A stretch of 64,000 bases of DNA from Coemansia sp. RSA 922 (Eukaryota > Kickxellomycota > Kickxellomycetes > Kickxellales > Kickxellaceae): assembly GCA_027577415.1 (NCBI GenBank), contig JANBQS010000002.1:1-64000 (forward strand). Direction: 5' to 3'. Each line of letters starts with the position of its first letter. The stretch's first letter is position 1. The notes beneath the pieces are model-generated. The model saw nothing but the letters and a program-made list of their open reading frames with translations. It was not told where the DNA came from and did not search any database. Of this stretch, positions 38,229 to 47,759 are shown piece after piece. The position numbers were made by a program, and so were the translations under genes.

Positions 38229-39774
38229 CTAGTCTGTAGGCGACGACGAGTATGACGGTGTACGGCGGCGTCTATTGTCGTCAGGGAAAATCTCATCGTC
38301 AATGTCGATATCCTCCTTGGAGTCATCGTCTGCACGCGCCGAGGCCACGCGAATAATCTCTTCTCGGATGACCTCATGCAAGGCATTCGAAGCAGCCAGG
38401 CGGTCCTGGAGCTCTTCCTCAGAAAAGTCGCGCAATTGCAAATCCAAGTTGGTTACGTGCTGGGGGTCATCGAACAAGTCAAGCTGGCGCGCGGAGGGCA
38501 GGATCTGGCGCCGCTTCAGCATCACCCGCTGCTTTATCGGTACATACCTAGCCGAGGGCATCGACGAGTCTGTCGCTGGCTTGTAAGTAAGCATATATAG
38601 GTCCTGGCGCTGGGTGGTAATAGGTATGATGTTGTAGTCGCGAGACTTTTCAAACCGGTACTCTACGCCTTCGTCGCCTCTCCCCACTGGCTCAGCGTCC
38701 TCTAAGCGGCGGCGAACGCGCCTAGCAGTGTCCTCAGATGCGGGCAAGAAACATTCAATCCACTTGTCATCCTCGCCAAAGGCATTCCTCTCTGTGCGTG
38801 GGCGGAACACCATCGACTCGCGTGCGCCATTCTCCAGTGCTCGGAGCTCTTCCGCACCAAGCTTGTTCCTCTTGCTAAGGGTGTATTCGGGCTCGGGCGC
38901 CGCGTCGAAAGAGTACACAGAGTACGTATTTGACCACAGGTCTTCGTCTGGGAATATCGGAACTGCCTCAACGGCACGCAGGCTGCTGTTAGTCGGGTGC
39001 CTGAGATCGCGCAAAAGGTCCTGCTCGCCATCAGCTTGATCACTGTATTTGGCGTAATACTTGAATGATTCGTCGATCGCCTGCAGCTGGCCCTCTAGCG
39101 AGTGATCGAATTTGCGCTTGAGGTTACTGCTAACGCGCTGCAAGCCAGATTTTCTGACTCCGGAATGCTGACCCAGACCAGCAGTTGCCATGGTCTCGGG
39201 TGCTCCGCCTGCCTGTGGCAGAGCGGAGCTGGCTGGCGTTTGAGGGCCACTGCCGCCGTTGATACCAGTGGCGCCAATGGTACCATTGCTTGCCTTGCTT
39301 GCAGTCGGCAGGTTTAGCAAAAACTGGTCTTTCTCGTCAAGCACTTGTGGCTTGGGACCGGTAGCGCCCCGTTCCTCGTCAAACGCACCTAAGAGACACG
39401 GGTCGATCGGCATGCCGTAGTCGGCATCGACAAACATGTGGTATGGCGTGGCCTCCTCTAGAGTTGTGTGGCGATACTCGACGTAGTGGTGCAGCCGTGC
39501 TTGACTATACGACCCAGCGTTAGGGTCTACATACGTCGGCGGAATCGGCAATAGCTTTGGCGGAAAGGGAACCTCAGGCAAGGGATTATGATAGCGCACT
39601 TTGCAGAGAAACTCCTTGCCCACGCTTCTACACAAATACACACCCAAGACAATACAACAAAACGGCAGCGTCAGTACTTGAGCCATGTTTGCAAGAGTAA
39701 ATTCGGAGAGTGACTACTGCCAGTAGCTTCAGCACATACTTTTTAGCGTCTTTAGAAGTCGTGGACGAAGCCAT
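38229..39774 (-). CDS. PAF1: Paf1, RNA polymerase II-associated elongation factor
   Basis: Scaffold of the Paf1 complex, which travels with RNA polymerase II and supports histone marks and 3'-end formation. Two exons: 39774-39740 (MASSTTSKDAKK, donor GTATGT) and 39627-38229, giving 477 aa. The family motif FLCKVRYHNPLPEVPFPPK opens exon 2 and YVEYRHTTLEEATPY follows. The C-terminus is acidic (DDDSKEDIDIDDEIFPDD), as usual. An uninterrupted frame reaches an ATG at 39686, but that part encodes a hydrophobic stretch from the intron and breaks the known N-terminus, so the spliced model is preferred. It shares a 360-bp divergent promoter with WRS1. Confidence 0.93.
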
Positions 39775-40134
39775 TTTTCACGAGTCAATCGCTGGCTGTT
39801 GTTGCTGCTTTTAGACCAATACAAGGAAATGGAAAGAAAAAGTACCAAGTTGGAAATAATTGGCAGATATAAATCGAAAAGAAGTGCGAAATTTATACAC
39901 TGGAGAAGACAATGTCCACGACGTTCTTTGGAACACGCGCGCCCACTAAAGCTGGTCCCAAAGCACAGGATAACGCCAGCCAATCACGGATCGCGGCTTA
40001 GTAGTAGGTTATCAGCTCGGCTCGAGACCGCAAAATTTCCTTCAGACAAAGCGGTGGTGATTCATGATGTTCTGATTGCTAGAAGAGGCCCTTCTCTACT
40101 GATATTTTTATTTGTTTAAAGCTAGCACATTCAA
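39775..40134. promoter_or_regulatory. Divergent promoter of PAF1 and WRS1
   Basis: A 360-bp spacer between outward-facing housekeeping genes. The WRS1 leader is T-rich near 40100-40117 and ends AAATGG. No TATA box is obvious. Confidence 0.5.
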
Positions 40135-41400
40135 ATGGCTGACGTACCCGCTGTTATCGCCGTACCCGTGGCCGAGCTGGAAGGACTAGTAGTCCAAGAT
40201 GCCGTTGAGCAGAACGTGACTCCCTGGACCGTTGAGGGAGCCGAGGTCAATGGCGTCAAGCAGGCCATTGACTATGACAGGCTGATTGAGCAATTTGGAA
40301 CACGTAGAATCGACGAGGAAATGCTGGAGCGCTTCACAAGGGTCACCGGCCATGCGCCACACTTGCTTTTGCGTCGCGGCATCTTCTTCTCGCACCGCGA
40401 CCTAGGAGCCATCCTCGACAGACACGAGCAAGGCAAGCCCTTCTACTTGTACACCGGGCGTGGGCCCAGCCGTGGGCACATGCATATTGGGCACATGCTT
40501 CCGTTCTTGTTTTGCAAGTGGCTCCAGGACGTATTTGATGTGCCGCTCGTCGTGCAGCTAACTGATGACGAAAAGTTCCTATACAAGCCTGATCTGAAAG
40601 CCGAACAGACCTACGAGTACTCCCTGGCCACAGTGCGCGAAATCGCGGCTATTGGATTCAAGCCCGAGAAGACTTTTATCTTCTCCGACATGGGATACAT
40701 GGGCGGTGCATTTTATCTTAACGTACTAAAGATCTCGCGCAGCATTACGTACAGCATGGCTCGGTCCTCGTTTGGGTATACAGATAGTGACCATATTGGC
40801 AAGATCCACTTCCCGTGTATCCAGATTGCCCCGGCCTTTAGCTCGACTTTCCCGAGTATCTTTGGCAACCGCACGGATATCCCCTGTCTGATCCCTTGCG
40901 GAATCGACCAAGACCCGTACTTCCGTCTGACACGCGACGTGGCAAAGCCGCTAAAGTTCAAGAAGCCGTCGCTTATCCACGGCCAGTTCTTGCCTGCGCT
41001 CCAAGGAGGCACAACCAAGATGAGCTCGTCCGTTGACAGCTCTGCCATCTTTATGGATGACAGCCCCAACACGATCAAGAATAAGATCAACAAACATGCC
41101 TTCTCCGGCGGCCCGACGTCGCTGGAGGAGCTCCGCGAGTTTGGTAGCAATCCCGACATTGACATCCCGTACAAGTATTTGACCTACTTTGTGGATGATG
41201 ACCAGGAGATTGCTGACCTGGCTGTGAGCTACCGAAAGGGTGAAATCACCTCTGGCGAGATGAAAAAGCGCTGTATCGAAGTGTTGCAGGACTTTATTGG
41301 CAGCTTCCAGGAGCGCGAGCGTGCTATTACCGACGACGATGTCAAGAACTTTATGAATCCCGACTACCCGCGTACCTTTGCTTGTCTTGCCAAAAAGTAG
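40135..41400 (+). CDS. WRS1: Cytosolic tryptophanyl-tRNA synthetase
   Basis: Charges tRNA-Trp in the cytoplasm. Class I synthetase, single exon, 421 aa. The HIGH motif is in GHMHIGHM (about 115-122) and KMSSS is at about 295-299. GRGPSRGHMH and CGIDQDPYFRLTRD are typical of the eukaryotic/archaeal group. There is no mitochondrial presequence. Length fits fungal WRS1 (about 430 aa). The body is complete and nothing is missing. Confidence 0.97.
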   Translation: MADVPAVIAVPVAELEGLVVQDAVEQNVTPWTVEGAEVNGVKQAIDYDRLIEQFGTRRIDEEMLERFTRVTGHAPHLLLRRGIFFSHRDLGAILDRHEQGKPFYLYTGRGPSRGHMHIGHMLPFLFCKWLQDVFDVPLVVQLTDDEKFLYKPDLKAEQTYEYSLATVREIAAIGFKPEKTFIFSDMGYMGGAFYLNVLKISRSITYSMARSSFGYTDSDHIGKIHFPCIQIAPAFSSTFPSIFGNRTDIPCLIPCGIDQDPYFRLTRDVAKPLKFKKPSLIHGQFLPALQGGTTKMSSSVDSSAIFMDDSPNTIKNKINKHAFSGGPTSLEELREFGSNPDIDIPYKYLTYFVDDDQEIADLAVSYRKGEITSGEMKKRCIEVLQDFIGSFQERERAITDDDVKNFMNPDYPRTFACLAKK

Positions 41401-41515
41401 GGTAGTTTATTTTAAGAGTCTAGCTTTGCTAACACAAGAATAGAAAAAAAAAATCGTCATAATGATATTCCAAGTTTGTTTATTTGTCAACTCTAAGCAA
41501 AATACTTTGCTTGAT

Positions 41516-42096
41516 CTACATGCTGCCAATGTTGGCCTGGCACATCTTGAATCTGTCCAAGTAGTACTTGCACGTGGCAGTGTCTTGGTTGGTGCTATCA
41601 AGGCAGCTGATATAGGAGCGGATGTCAGCGTCGCATGCGGCGTTGGTCTGTTGCTGATGCTGCATTGGCTGATCGTAAGCCGACGACTGAAGAGGAGTCT
41701 GCTGCTGTTGTTGCTGAGCTGACGAGTCACTGCTTCCGCCACCGCCAAACATTCCAGTAACAGCGGCACCCTAGTTGAAACAGTAACAATAGAAATAGTT
41801 GCAAGGATATGAGTGTTTAGCAAATGCAGGAAATGGCACACTAGACAATATCATTAAAAAAAAGTGCTAGTACTCACCACTGTATGGCCGATCGCAGAGC
41901 CGACAGCAACACCTCCGGCTGTGGCAGCCATCTGGGCAAACATGCTAGGCTGCTGAGGCTGAGCAGTTGCTGGAGCATACTGAACGGGCGCTGGGGGAGC
42001 GGCCTGGCGCATGGGAGCAGGAGCAGCCATGGTGTGGGCGCTTCTCGAAGAACCACCGAAAGAAGAGCGACCACCGGAACGACCTGAGCGAGCCAT
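41516..42096 (-). CDS. MIX17: Mix17/CHCHD2-10-like twin CX9C mitochondrial protein
   Basis: Small intermembrane-space protein of the Mia40 import route, linked to respiration. Two exons in phase 0: 42096-41878 (donor GTGAGT) and 41770-41516, giving 157 aa. The N-terminus is Arg/Ser-rich ([12 protein letters not shown]), fit for mitochondrial targeting. A Gly/Ala-rich hydrophobic segment ([19 protein letters not shown]) spans the intron. A Gln run follows, then two CX9C pairs: [11 protein letters not shown] and [11 protein letters not shown]. This is the full CHCHD2/10 pattern. It shares a 250-bp divergent spacer with OSH3. Confidence 0.93.
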
Positions 42097-42346
42097 TGTA
42101 AAAAGTAATTTAACGAAACAAGTAGTAAAAAGAAAATAATAGAAATCCGCGAAGAGTACAGGAGAAAAAGATGACTTATCTTCATCAGAAGATTATTCTG
42201 CTTACGCGGATAAAATTCGGCTCGGCTCGATTCGATCACGGAACTGGGGTTGTGCACAGGGACTCAAAACGCCACGTGTGCCAAGTCTCGCCCTTCTTTT
42301 GAAAACTAGAAAGTAGTTTTCCAGTTTTATTATTTTAATCAGCGCA
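42097..42346. promoter_or_regulatory. Divergent promoter of MIX17 and OSH3
   Basis: A short spacer between outward-facing starts. AT-rich next to both ATGs (42118-42140 and 42300-42340), more GC in the centre. Confidence 0.45.
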
Positions 42347-45211
42347 ATGGAGGAGATTGAAATCTTGCCAAGAGATGCCTACTTGCACACGGTGTATGTC
42401 AGCCAGGCGCCGTGCACTATACAGTGGTGGTTTTCGACCAAGCGCAAGAACATTGACTTTGGGCTGTTCCAACGGCGACCGCAGTCGACCATAGGCGACG
42501 ACATCTCGGTTGCGGGCTCTATAGGACCAGCCGGCAGCACTGGGTCGACGACGGGCACATCTAGCGGCAAAAGGCTGGTGCCGGCGGCGGGGCTCTCCTG
42601 GCAGCAGTCAGAGAGCGACGTGCGAGCAGCTGGGCTGCCTCGGACGCCAGCGGAGGTTGCAGCAAAGCAGAGGAGCGGGCAACTCAAGCTCCACGAGCGC
42701 AACAGCGTTGAGCTGATGCCGCTGAAGCACTATGAGTCGTCAAAGTCAACCATCAAGGGATTTTGGAACGCCGTCGACCCTGGGGCATACGTGCTGTACT
42801 TTGACAACTCGTTCTCTAAGAACACGTCCAAGCGGCTGTCGTTCTGCGTGGCTGTGAAGGAGGCCAAGGAGGGAAACAGCAAGCCGCCTGTGCTGATGTC
42901 TGGCTGGCTGCTCAAAAAGAAGAGGAAGCGCATGCAGGGCTGGGCCAACCGGTGGTTTAGCATCCAGGGCCACTGGCTCCTGTACTCGACGACTGAGGGC
43001 GGCGTATCGCGCGCCAAGATCGACCTTGTCAATGCCGTTATATCGATATCAAAGGAAGACCGCGCAATTACTGTTGACAGTGACGAGGGCTTCATGCAGC
43101 TGCGCGCCCAGACCGACGCCGACTTTACTGCGTGGGTGGCTGCGCTGCAAATGACCAAGGAACAGGCAGCGGCGGCTGTCCCGCCAAGCATCGACGCTGC
43201 CACCGAGGGTGCTACGCTTGCGCCTGGCATGAGCTCGCAGCCTGTATCAGGCTTGCACCGCGGTGCCGCGCCCAGCGACGCTCAAGCTGCGACACAGCGC
43301 ATCGACATGAAGCGCGTCCAGCGAGTACATGCCAGCTTTGAAGACTCGGTCGAGCAGCTGCAAGGGCTTTTCAACGAGATCCAAGAGCCATCGCGCTCGG
43401 AGCTCCGTGACCGAGCAATGCGCTACTTGCGCCTCATAAAGGACAACGGCGGTGCCTTGTACACTCTTCTTGCGTCGCTAGAAGGTGCTGGTCGGCCTGC
43501 CTTGGCGCGCAAGGACACTGCGGGCAGCAGCAGCATTGGGCGTCCGTCGATATCCCTTGTCCCCTCCCATGCGTCGTGGCTCTCTGGCTCGGGCTCGGAC
43601 ATATTCTACGACACCAACGAGATGGTAGAGTTTACGCCCGACAATGACTCTGACGCTCTGCCCCTTGTCGGACCTACGACGTTAGCTACCCTAGAGCGCG
43701 CCACTCAGAGCAGCTCCTCTATGTCGCCCAGCACCAATATGGAAACACCTCCCAGTCGAACCGGCTTGTCAGCCAGGTGCGGCGATGCAGACAGCATGAG
43801 CGACAGCGAGGACGATGAAAATGGCTATTTCGGCAGCCATGTTGGCACTGGCGATTCGCCGCAGTTCGGCCGCATGCGCCGCGACTTGATCCGCGACCCA
43901 GATTTCAACGAGGCCTTTGCTCGCAACCACATCCAAGCCCCTCTGTCCCCGGCCATTGTGGCAACTGTGGTACCAGGTGAGGCAGACGACACCTCAGAGT
44001 CCCAGTCTTTAGACCTTCTTCCCTTGGTAACCCTGGAGAAGGCACGCCTGCTGCTTGGCGCCTACGAGCCGCGTACCACGCTGCCTGCTGAGACATGCGA
44101 GGCCAACGTAAGCCTCATTTCCATTCTGCGCAAGAACGTCGGCAAGGAGCTGTCAAACATCTCCATGCCGCTGGTTATGAACGAGCCCATCAACACACTG
44201 CAGTCCTTGTGCGAGGAGCTCATGTACTCGCGCCTGCTCCAACGCGCGGACGAGATGGGTGATAGTCTAGACCGCCTGATGTATGTTGCTGCATTCGCCA
44301 TTAGCACCCTGTCGTCGAAAAAGTACCGCGCCGAGCGCAAACCCTTTAATCCATTGCTTGGCGAGACTTACGAGATGGTCGACTCGCTTGGCGGATATCG
44401 CTTTGTGTCCGAAAAGGTCTCGCACCACCCGCCCGTCATGGCATGCTATGCTGATTCGCCCTTCTTCCGCTTTTGGCAGGATTCGTCTGTCAAGAGCAAG
44501 TTCTGGGGCAAGTCTATGGAGCTTATCCAGACCTCGAATGTCAACATTGAGCTTTTGAAGCATGCTGATCACTTTACTTACTGCAAGCCCTCTGCTCTAG
44601 TCCGGGGCCTGATCTCTGGCAATCGCTCTGTCGACTTTACTGGCGAGATGAGCATTGTCAACCACGCAACCGGCGACAGCTGCTCCGTGCACTTTAAGGA
44701 GGCCGGCGTGTTTACCTCATCAAACGACATGGTAGAGTGTCATTTGCGCCGGGGCGGAACCCCGCAGGTCGAGCGCGTGTTGCGTGGAAGCTGGTCTTCC
44801 CACATGCGCTTCGAAAAGTCCACAACCGACTCTGACGTGCTTTGGACTGCCGTGTCATTGCCGCCAGACGCTCACTGCTATTACGGCTTTAGTTACTTTG
44901 CTATGCATCTGAATGAGCTGACCCCAGCTACGCAGAAATATTTGCCCACTACTGACACTCGCTTCCGCCCCGACCAGCGTGCATACGAAGAAGGACGAAT
45001 CGACGATGCTGAACAAATCAAGCAAAAGCTTGAAGAGGCCCAGCGAACACGAAAGCGGGAACGTGACGAATCCGCCTTTCAGTGGAAGGCTCAGTGGTTC
45101 GAGGAGCGAGAGGACCCCCAAAGCCCCACTGGCCGCTCATGGCAGTATCGCGGCGGCTATTGGGATGCCCGCGCAAAAAATACATACCCGCCAGCATTAG
45201 ACTTGTGGTAG
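42347..45211 (+). CDS. OSH3: Oxysterol-binding protein, Osh3 type (GOLD-PH-ORD)
   Basis: A lipid-transfer protein at ER-plasma membrane contacts. Single exon, 954 aa. The N-terminus (CTIQWWFSTKRKNIDFGLF) matches the GOLD-like region of Osh3. A PH domain lies at about 182-270 (GWLLKKKRKRMQGWANRWF). An FFAT-like motif, DIFYDTNE near 416-423, would bind VAP/Scs2 in the ER. The ORD spans about 590-945, with the family fingerprint EKVSHHPP at about 689-696 and KPFNPLLGET just before it. Length is close to yeast Osh3 (996 aa). No ankyrin repeats, which separates it from Osh1/Osh2. Confidence 0.95.
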   Translation: MEEIEILPRDAYLHTVYVSQAPCTIQWWFSTKRKNIDFGLFQRRPQSTIGDDISVAGSIGPAGSTGSTTGTSSGKRLVPAAGLSWQQSESDVRAAGLPRTPAEVAAKQRSGQLKLHERNSVELMPLKHYESSKSTIKGFWNAVDPGAYVLYFDNSFSKNTSKRLSFCVAVKEAKEGNSKPPVLMSGWLLKKKRKRMQGWANRWFSIQGHWLLYSTTEGGVSRAKIDLVNAVISISKEDRAITVDSDEGFMQLRAQTDADFTAWVAALQMTKEQAAAAVPPSIDAATEGATLAPGMSSQPVSGLHRGAAPSDAQAATQRIDMKRVQRVHASFEDSVEQLQGLFNEIQEPSRSELRDRAMRYLRLIKDNGGALYTLLASLEGAGRPALARKDTAGSSSIGRPSISLVPSHASWLSGSGSDIFYDTNEMVEFTPDNDSDALPLVGPTTLATLERATQSSSSMSPSTNMETPPSRTGLSARCGDADSMSDSEDDENGYFGSHVGTGDSPQFGRMRRDLIRDPDFNEAFARNHIQAPLSPAIVATVVPGEADDTSESQSLDLLPLVTLEKARLLLGAYEPRTTLPAETCEANVSLISILRKNVGKELSNISMPLVMNEPINTLQSLCEELMYSRLLQRADEMGDSLDRLMYVAAFAISTLSSKKYRAERKPFNPLLGETYEMVDSLGGYRFVSEKVSHHPPVMACYADSPFFRFWQDSSVKSKFWGKSMELIQTSNVNIELLKHADHFTYCKPSALVRGLISGNRSVDFTGEMSIVNHATGDSCSVHFKEAGVFTSSNDMVECHLRRGGTPQVERVLRGSWSSHMRFEKSTTDSDVLWTAVSLPPDAHCYYGFSYFAMHLNELTPATQKYLPTTDTRFRPDQRAYEEGRIDDAEQIKQKLEEAQRTRKRERDESAFQWKAQWFEEREDPQSPTGRSWQYRGGYWDARAKNTYPPALDLW

Positions 45212-45379
45212 TTTTTTGTTAATAATTTTTTTGCCACTAATAGCACTGGCAGAACTAACTCTGGGAACACAATATATTTGGAATCTCTCTTTCTAATATA
45301 CTTGCTACCGACCAATGAGCGGACAGGTCAAACTTGTAACCTATTTGATAGCAGACGGATATATGGCCTAACTCGTTTT

Positions 45380-45823
45380 TTAGTTAATCCTCTGAAACCC
45401 TCCAATTTCGATAACATGTGAGCTATACTTGTTGTCAAATAGTGATTTATTTTCAGGATTCAACAAGTAGTTGGTCAGTTGAGTATCACTAGTGTCAGAG
45501 CTCGTGCACACGTCCATTACGGCCGTTCGGAGTTTGTCCATATGATCGCCAAACATGAACACTACGGCAAAAGTCTCTTCAGCTGAATTAAGCTTACCCT
45601 CATCAACTTTTTTCCAGACACTAAATACTTCGTCCTTCATGACATATAATGTACTGTAACTACTGGGTACAATACCTTTGAATGCATATTTTGCCCTAGA
45701 TCCAAAATCGTAGAGCTGAATACAACATGCGTTGTTCTCGTTTGGAATGTAATGGCCTAAAGGATAAATTACTTCATTATCTTTCTCGAGTACCCTAAAT
45801 AGATATAACTTGATGGTGGCCAT
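45380..45823 (-). CDS. Orphan ORF, 147 aa, unknown function
   Basis: An intact single-exon frame of 147 codons starting at 45823. The text is protein-like, with alternating strands and helices (ATIKLYLFRVLEKDNEVIYP; FAVVFMFGDHMDKLRTAVMD), four Cys, and no signal peptide, membrane span or known motif. It is AT-richer than its neighbours: 45661-45720 has 23 G/C in 60. It lies between two housekeeping genes on the opposite strand. It shows no clear similarity to the other orphan ORF at 4534-4929. A young gene or a gene gained by transfer are both possible. Confidence 0.5.
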   Translation of the reverse strand: MATIKLYLFRVLEKDNEVIYPLGHYIPNENNACCIQLYDFGSRAKYAFKGIVPSSYSTLYVMKDEVFSVWKKVDEGKLNSAEETFAVVFMFGDHMDKLRTAVMDVCTSSDTSDTQLTNYLLNPENKSLFDNKYSSHVIEIGGFQRIN

Positions 45824-46408
45824 TATTGTTCAGTAGTAACAACTAAAAATGCCGTGTAGGTATAAGCAAAATCTATGAGAAATACCAAGAAAAAAAGCTA
45901 TGGAGTGGAGAAGGAATGTATCCCAAAAAAGTGGCCAGGCGAGGCTTCTCAAATAGGATGGCCAGTATTTTTTCAAACATGGAGACTGCACGCCCTACCC
46001 TCGCAATCAACGGCAACCAGTTGGCTGTGAGAGGTATTCTATTTTAGGCGCAAAAGACTAAAGCCAACTGCTCTTAAAAGGAAGAGCTTTGTCCACTTTG
46101 TTGACCATGGCCTCTAGAGCTTGAAGTCCTGCTCCACGTGCTGAGAACCGCAGTCAGGACAATTTGTGGTGCGACGCACCAATCGTAGCAAACCTGTAGA
46201 CAAGACATGTCTTTCTGGATTCTAAAATTTCCCTACAGCAGAATATTTCTGCTCAACGCCAATTGGCTAGAACATCACGATCAACGCTGATTTAATCTGA
46301 TTATTGTTTGCACCAAAGAAAGAAAAAAGTTTGTAAGCCAGTTTGCCGTTTCTTTGCTTCTTCACATTTCGTTAAAATAGATTTTTTTTCTCTTGCGGAT
46401 AAAGACAA
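45824..46408. other. Upstream region of ZUO1 with a possible short exon on the minus strand
   Basis: A leader-like T-rich tract precedes the ZUO1 start (46380-46392). On the minus strand 46193-46114 reads, after a GTCTACAG acceptor, as 25 residues ending NCPDCGSQHVEQDFKL, resembling half of a zinc ribbon. No upstream exon was found, so it may be chance or a relic. Confidence 0.3.
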
Positions 46409-47710
46409 ATGACTGTTGACGCTCCCTTTGAGATTACCCTTTGCGCAGCTCCTGCTACTGCTCCCGCCGCCGGCGCGACCAAGGTTCACGGAGCCATTTC
46501 GGCCACTCAGGAGCGCATCCTCAGCCCCGTGGGCGTGTATGTTCAGCACTACCTCCGTCGTCTTGAGAGCAACGATGCCGATGACCAGAGCGACCACCTC
46601 AAGGTGCATGCTGACCACGCTGCCGCCTCGGCGGCCAAGGCCATCGGCAACCTCGATCTGAGCGAGGAGGAAGATGAGGAAGAATCCGAGGATTTGCTCA
46701 TGACCGATCCCAAGGAGTGGAAGCAGCAGGACCACTATGCCGTTCTGGGTCTGTCTAAGCTGCGCTACCGCGCCACGCTGGACGATGTCATCAAGAGCCA
46801 CCGCAAGAAGGTTCTCCGTCACCACCCCGACAAGAAGGCTGCCCAGGGCCACCTTAACGACGACGGCTTCTTCAAGTGCATCCAAAAGGCATTTGAGATT
46901 CTGTCCGACCAGACCAAGCGTCGCCAGTGGGACTCTGTTGACCCAGCCATATCTGACGATATTCCTTCGGGCAAGAAGAAGGCCGACTTTTATGAGGTCT
47001 TTGGCCCCGTGTTTGCTCGCGAGGCGCGCTTCTCCAGCATCCAGCCAGTCCCCGTGCTGGGCGACGAGAGCACTGCTCGTAAAGAGGTTGAGCGGTTCTA
47101 CGAGTTCTGGTACTCGTTTGACTCGTGGCGCTCGTTCGAGTATTTGGACAAGGAGGATGCTACCGGCGGAGGAAACCGTGACGACAAGCGCTACAATGAC
47201 GCCAAGAACCGCAAGGAGCGCGCCACTCGTAAGAAGGAGGACATTCAGCGCCTGCATACGTTTGTCGACAACGCGCTAAAGGCCGATCCCCGCATTGCCC
47301 GCTTCAAGGAGGAGGACAAGCTCAAGCGCAACGCCAAGCGCAACGCTCAAGAGGAAGAGGCCAAGCGTCTTGCTGAAGAGAAGAAGGCTGCCGAAGAGGC
47401 TGCCAAGATGGCCGTCGAGAACGCCTTGATGATGGAGGAGGAGCAGAAGAAGGCGCGCCAGCAGGCTCACAAGCTGCTCAAGAAGGAGCAGCGTGCTCTC
47501 AAGCTGGCCTTCAAGAGCCTGAACTTCTTTGCCCCTGCTGGTGCCACTCCATCGGACGCCGACATTGCGGCTGCCACTGAGAAGCTCGACAAGATCACTG
47601 CTGCCAAGAACGACGCCGACGCCCTGGTTGCGATTCGCACCGAACTCGAGGCTGCCCACGCAGCCGGCAACGGATCGGCCACCCTGGACGACATCGTGTC
47701 CAAGCTCTAG
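46409..47710 (+). CDS. ZUO1: Zuotin, ribosome-associated J-protein
   Basis: J-domain partner of Ssz1 in the ribosome-associated complex, stimulating Ssb Hsp70 on nascent chains. Single exon, 433 aa, the same as yeast Zuo1. An acidic stretch (DLSEEEDEEESED) precedes the J domain at about 107-180, with the HPD in RHHPDKK. The zuotin homology domain follows (FYEVFGPVFAREARFS; WYSFDSWRSFEYLD), then a long charged helix rich in Lys, Glu and Ala (about 285-375) and a C-terminal helical bundle. SANT domains of animal DNAJC2 are absent, as in fungi. The stop is 49 bp from the SLY1 stop, tail to tail. Confidence 0.96.
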   Translation: MTVDAPFEITLCAAPATAPAAGATKVHGAISATQERILSPVGVYVQHYLRRLESNDADDQSDHLKVHADHAAASAAKAIGNLDLSEEEDEEESEDLLMTDPKEWKQQDHYAVLGLSKLRYRATLDDVIKSHRKKVLRHHPDKKAAQGHLNDDGFFKCIQKAFEILSDQTKRRQWDSVDPAISDDIPSGKKKADFYEVFGPVFAREARFSSIQPVPVLGDESTARKEVERFYEFWYSFDSWRSFEYLDKEDATGGGNRDDKRYNDAKNRKERATRKKEDIQRLHTFVDNALKADPRIARFKEEDKLKRNAKRNAQEEEAKRLAEEKKAAEEAAKMAVENALMMEEEQKKARQQAHKLLKKEQRALKLAFKSLNFFAPAGATPSDADIAAATEKLDKITAAKNDADALVAIRTELEAAHAAGNGSATLDDIVSKL

Positions 47711-47759
47711 ATACATCTGTGACGATTTTTATCCATTATAATAGAGGCAGTTGCAAAAC

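Noticed and set aside
39628..39686. PAF1 start at 39686
   Set aside because: It reads through an intron; the exon at 39774-39740 with a GTATGT donor and an AG acceptor at 39628 restores a normal Paf1 N-terminus.
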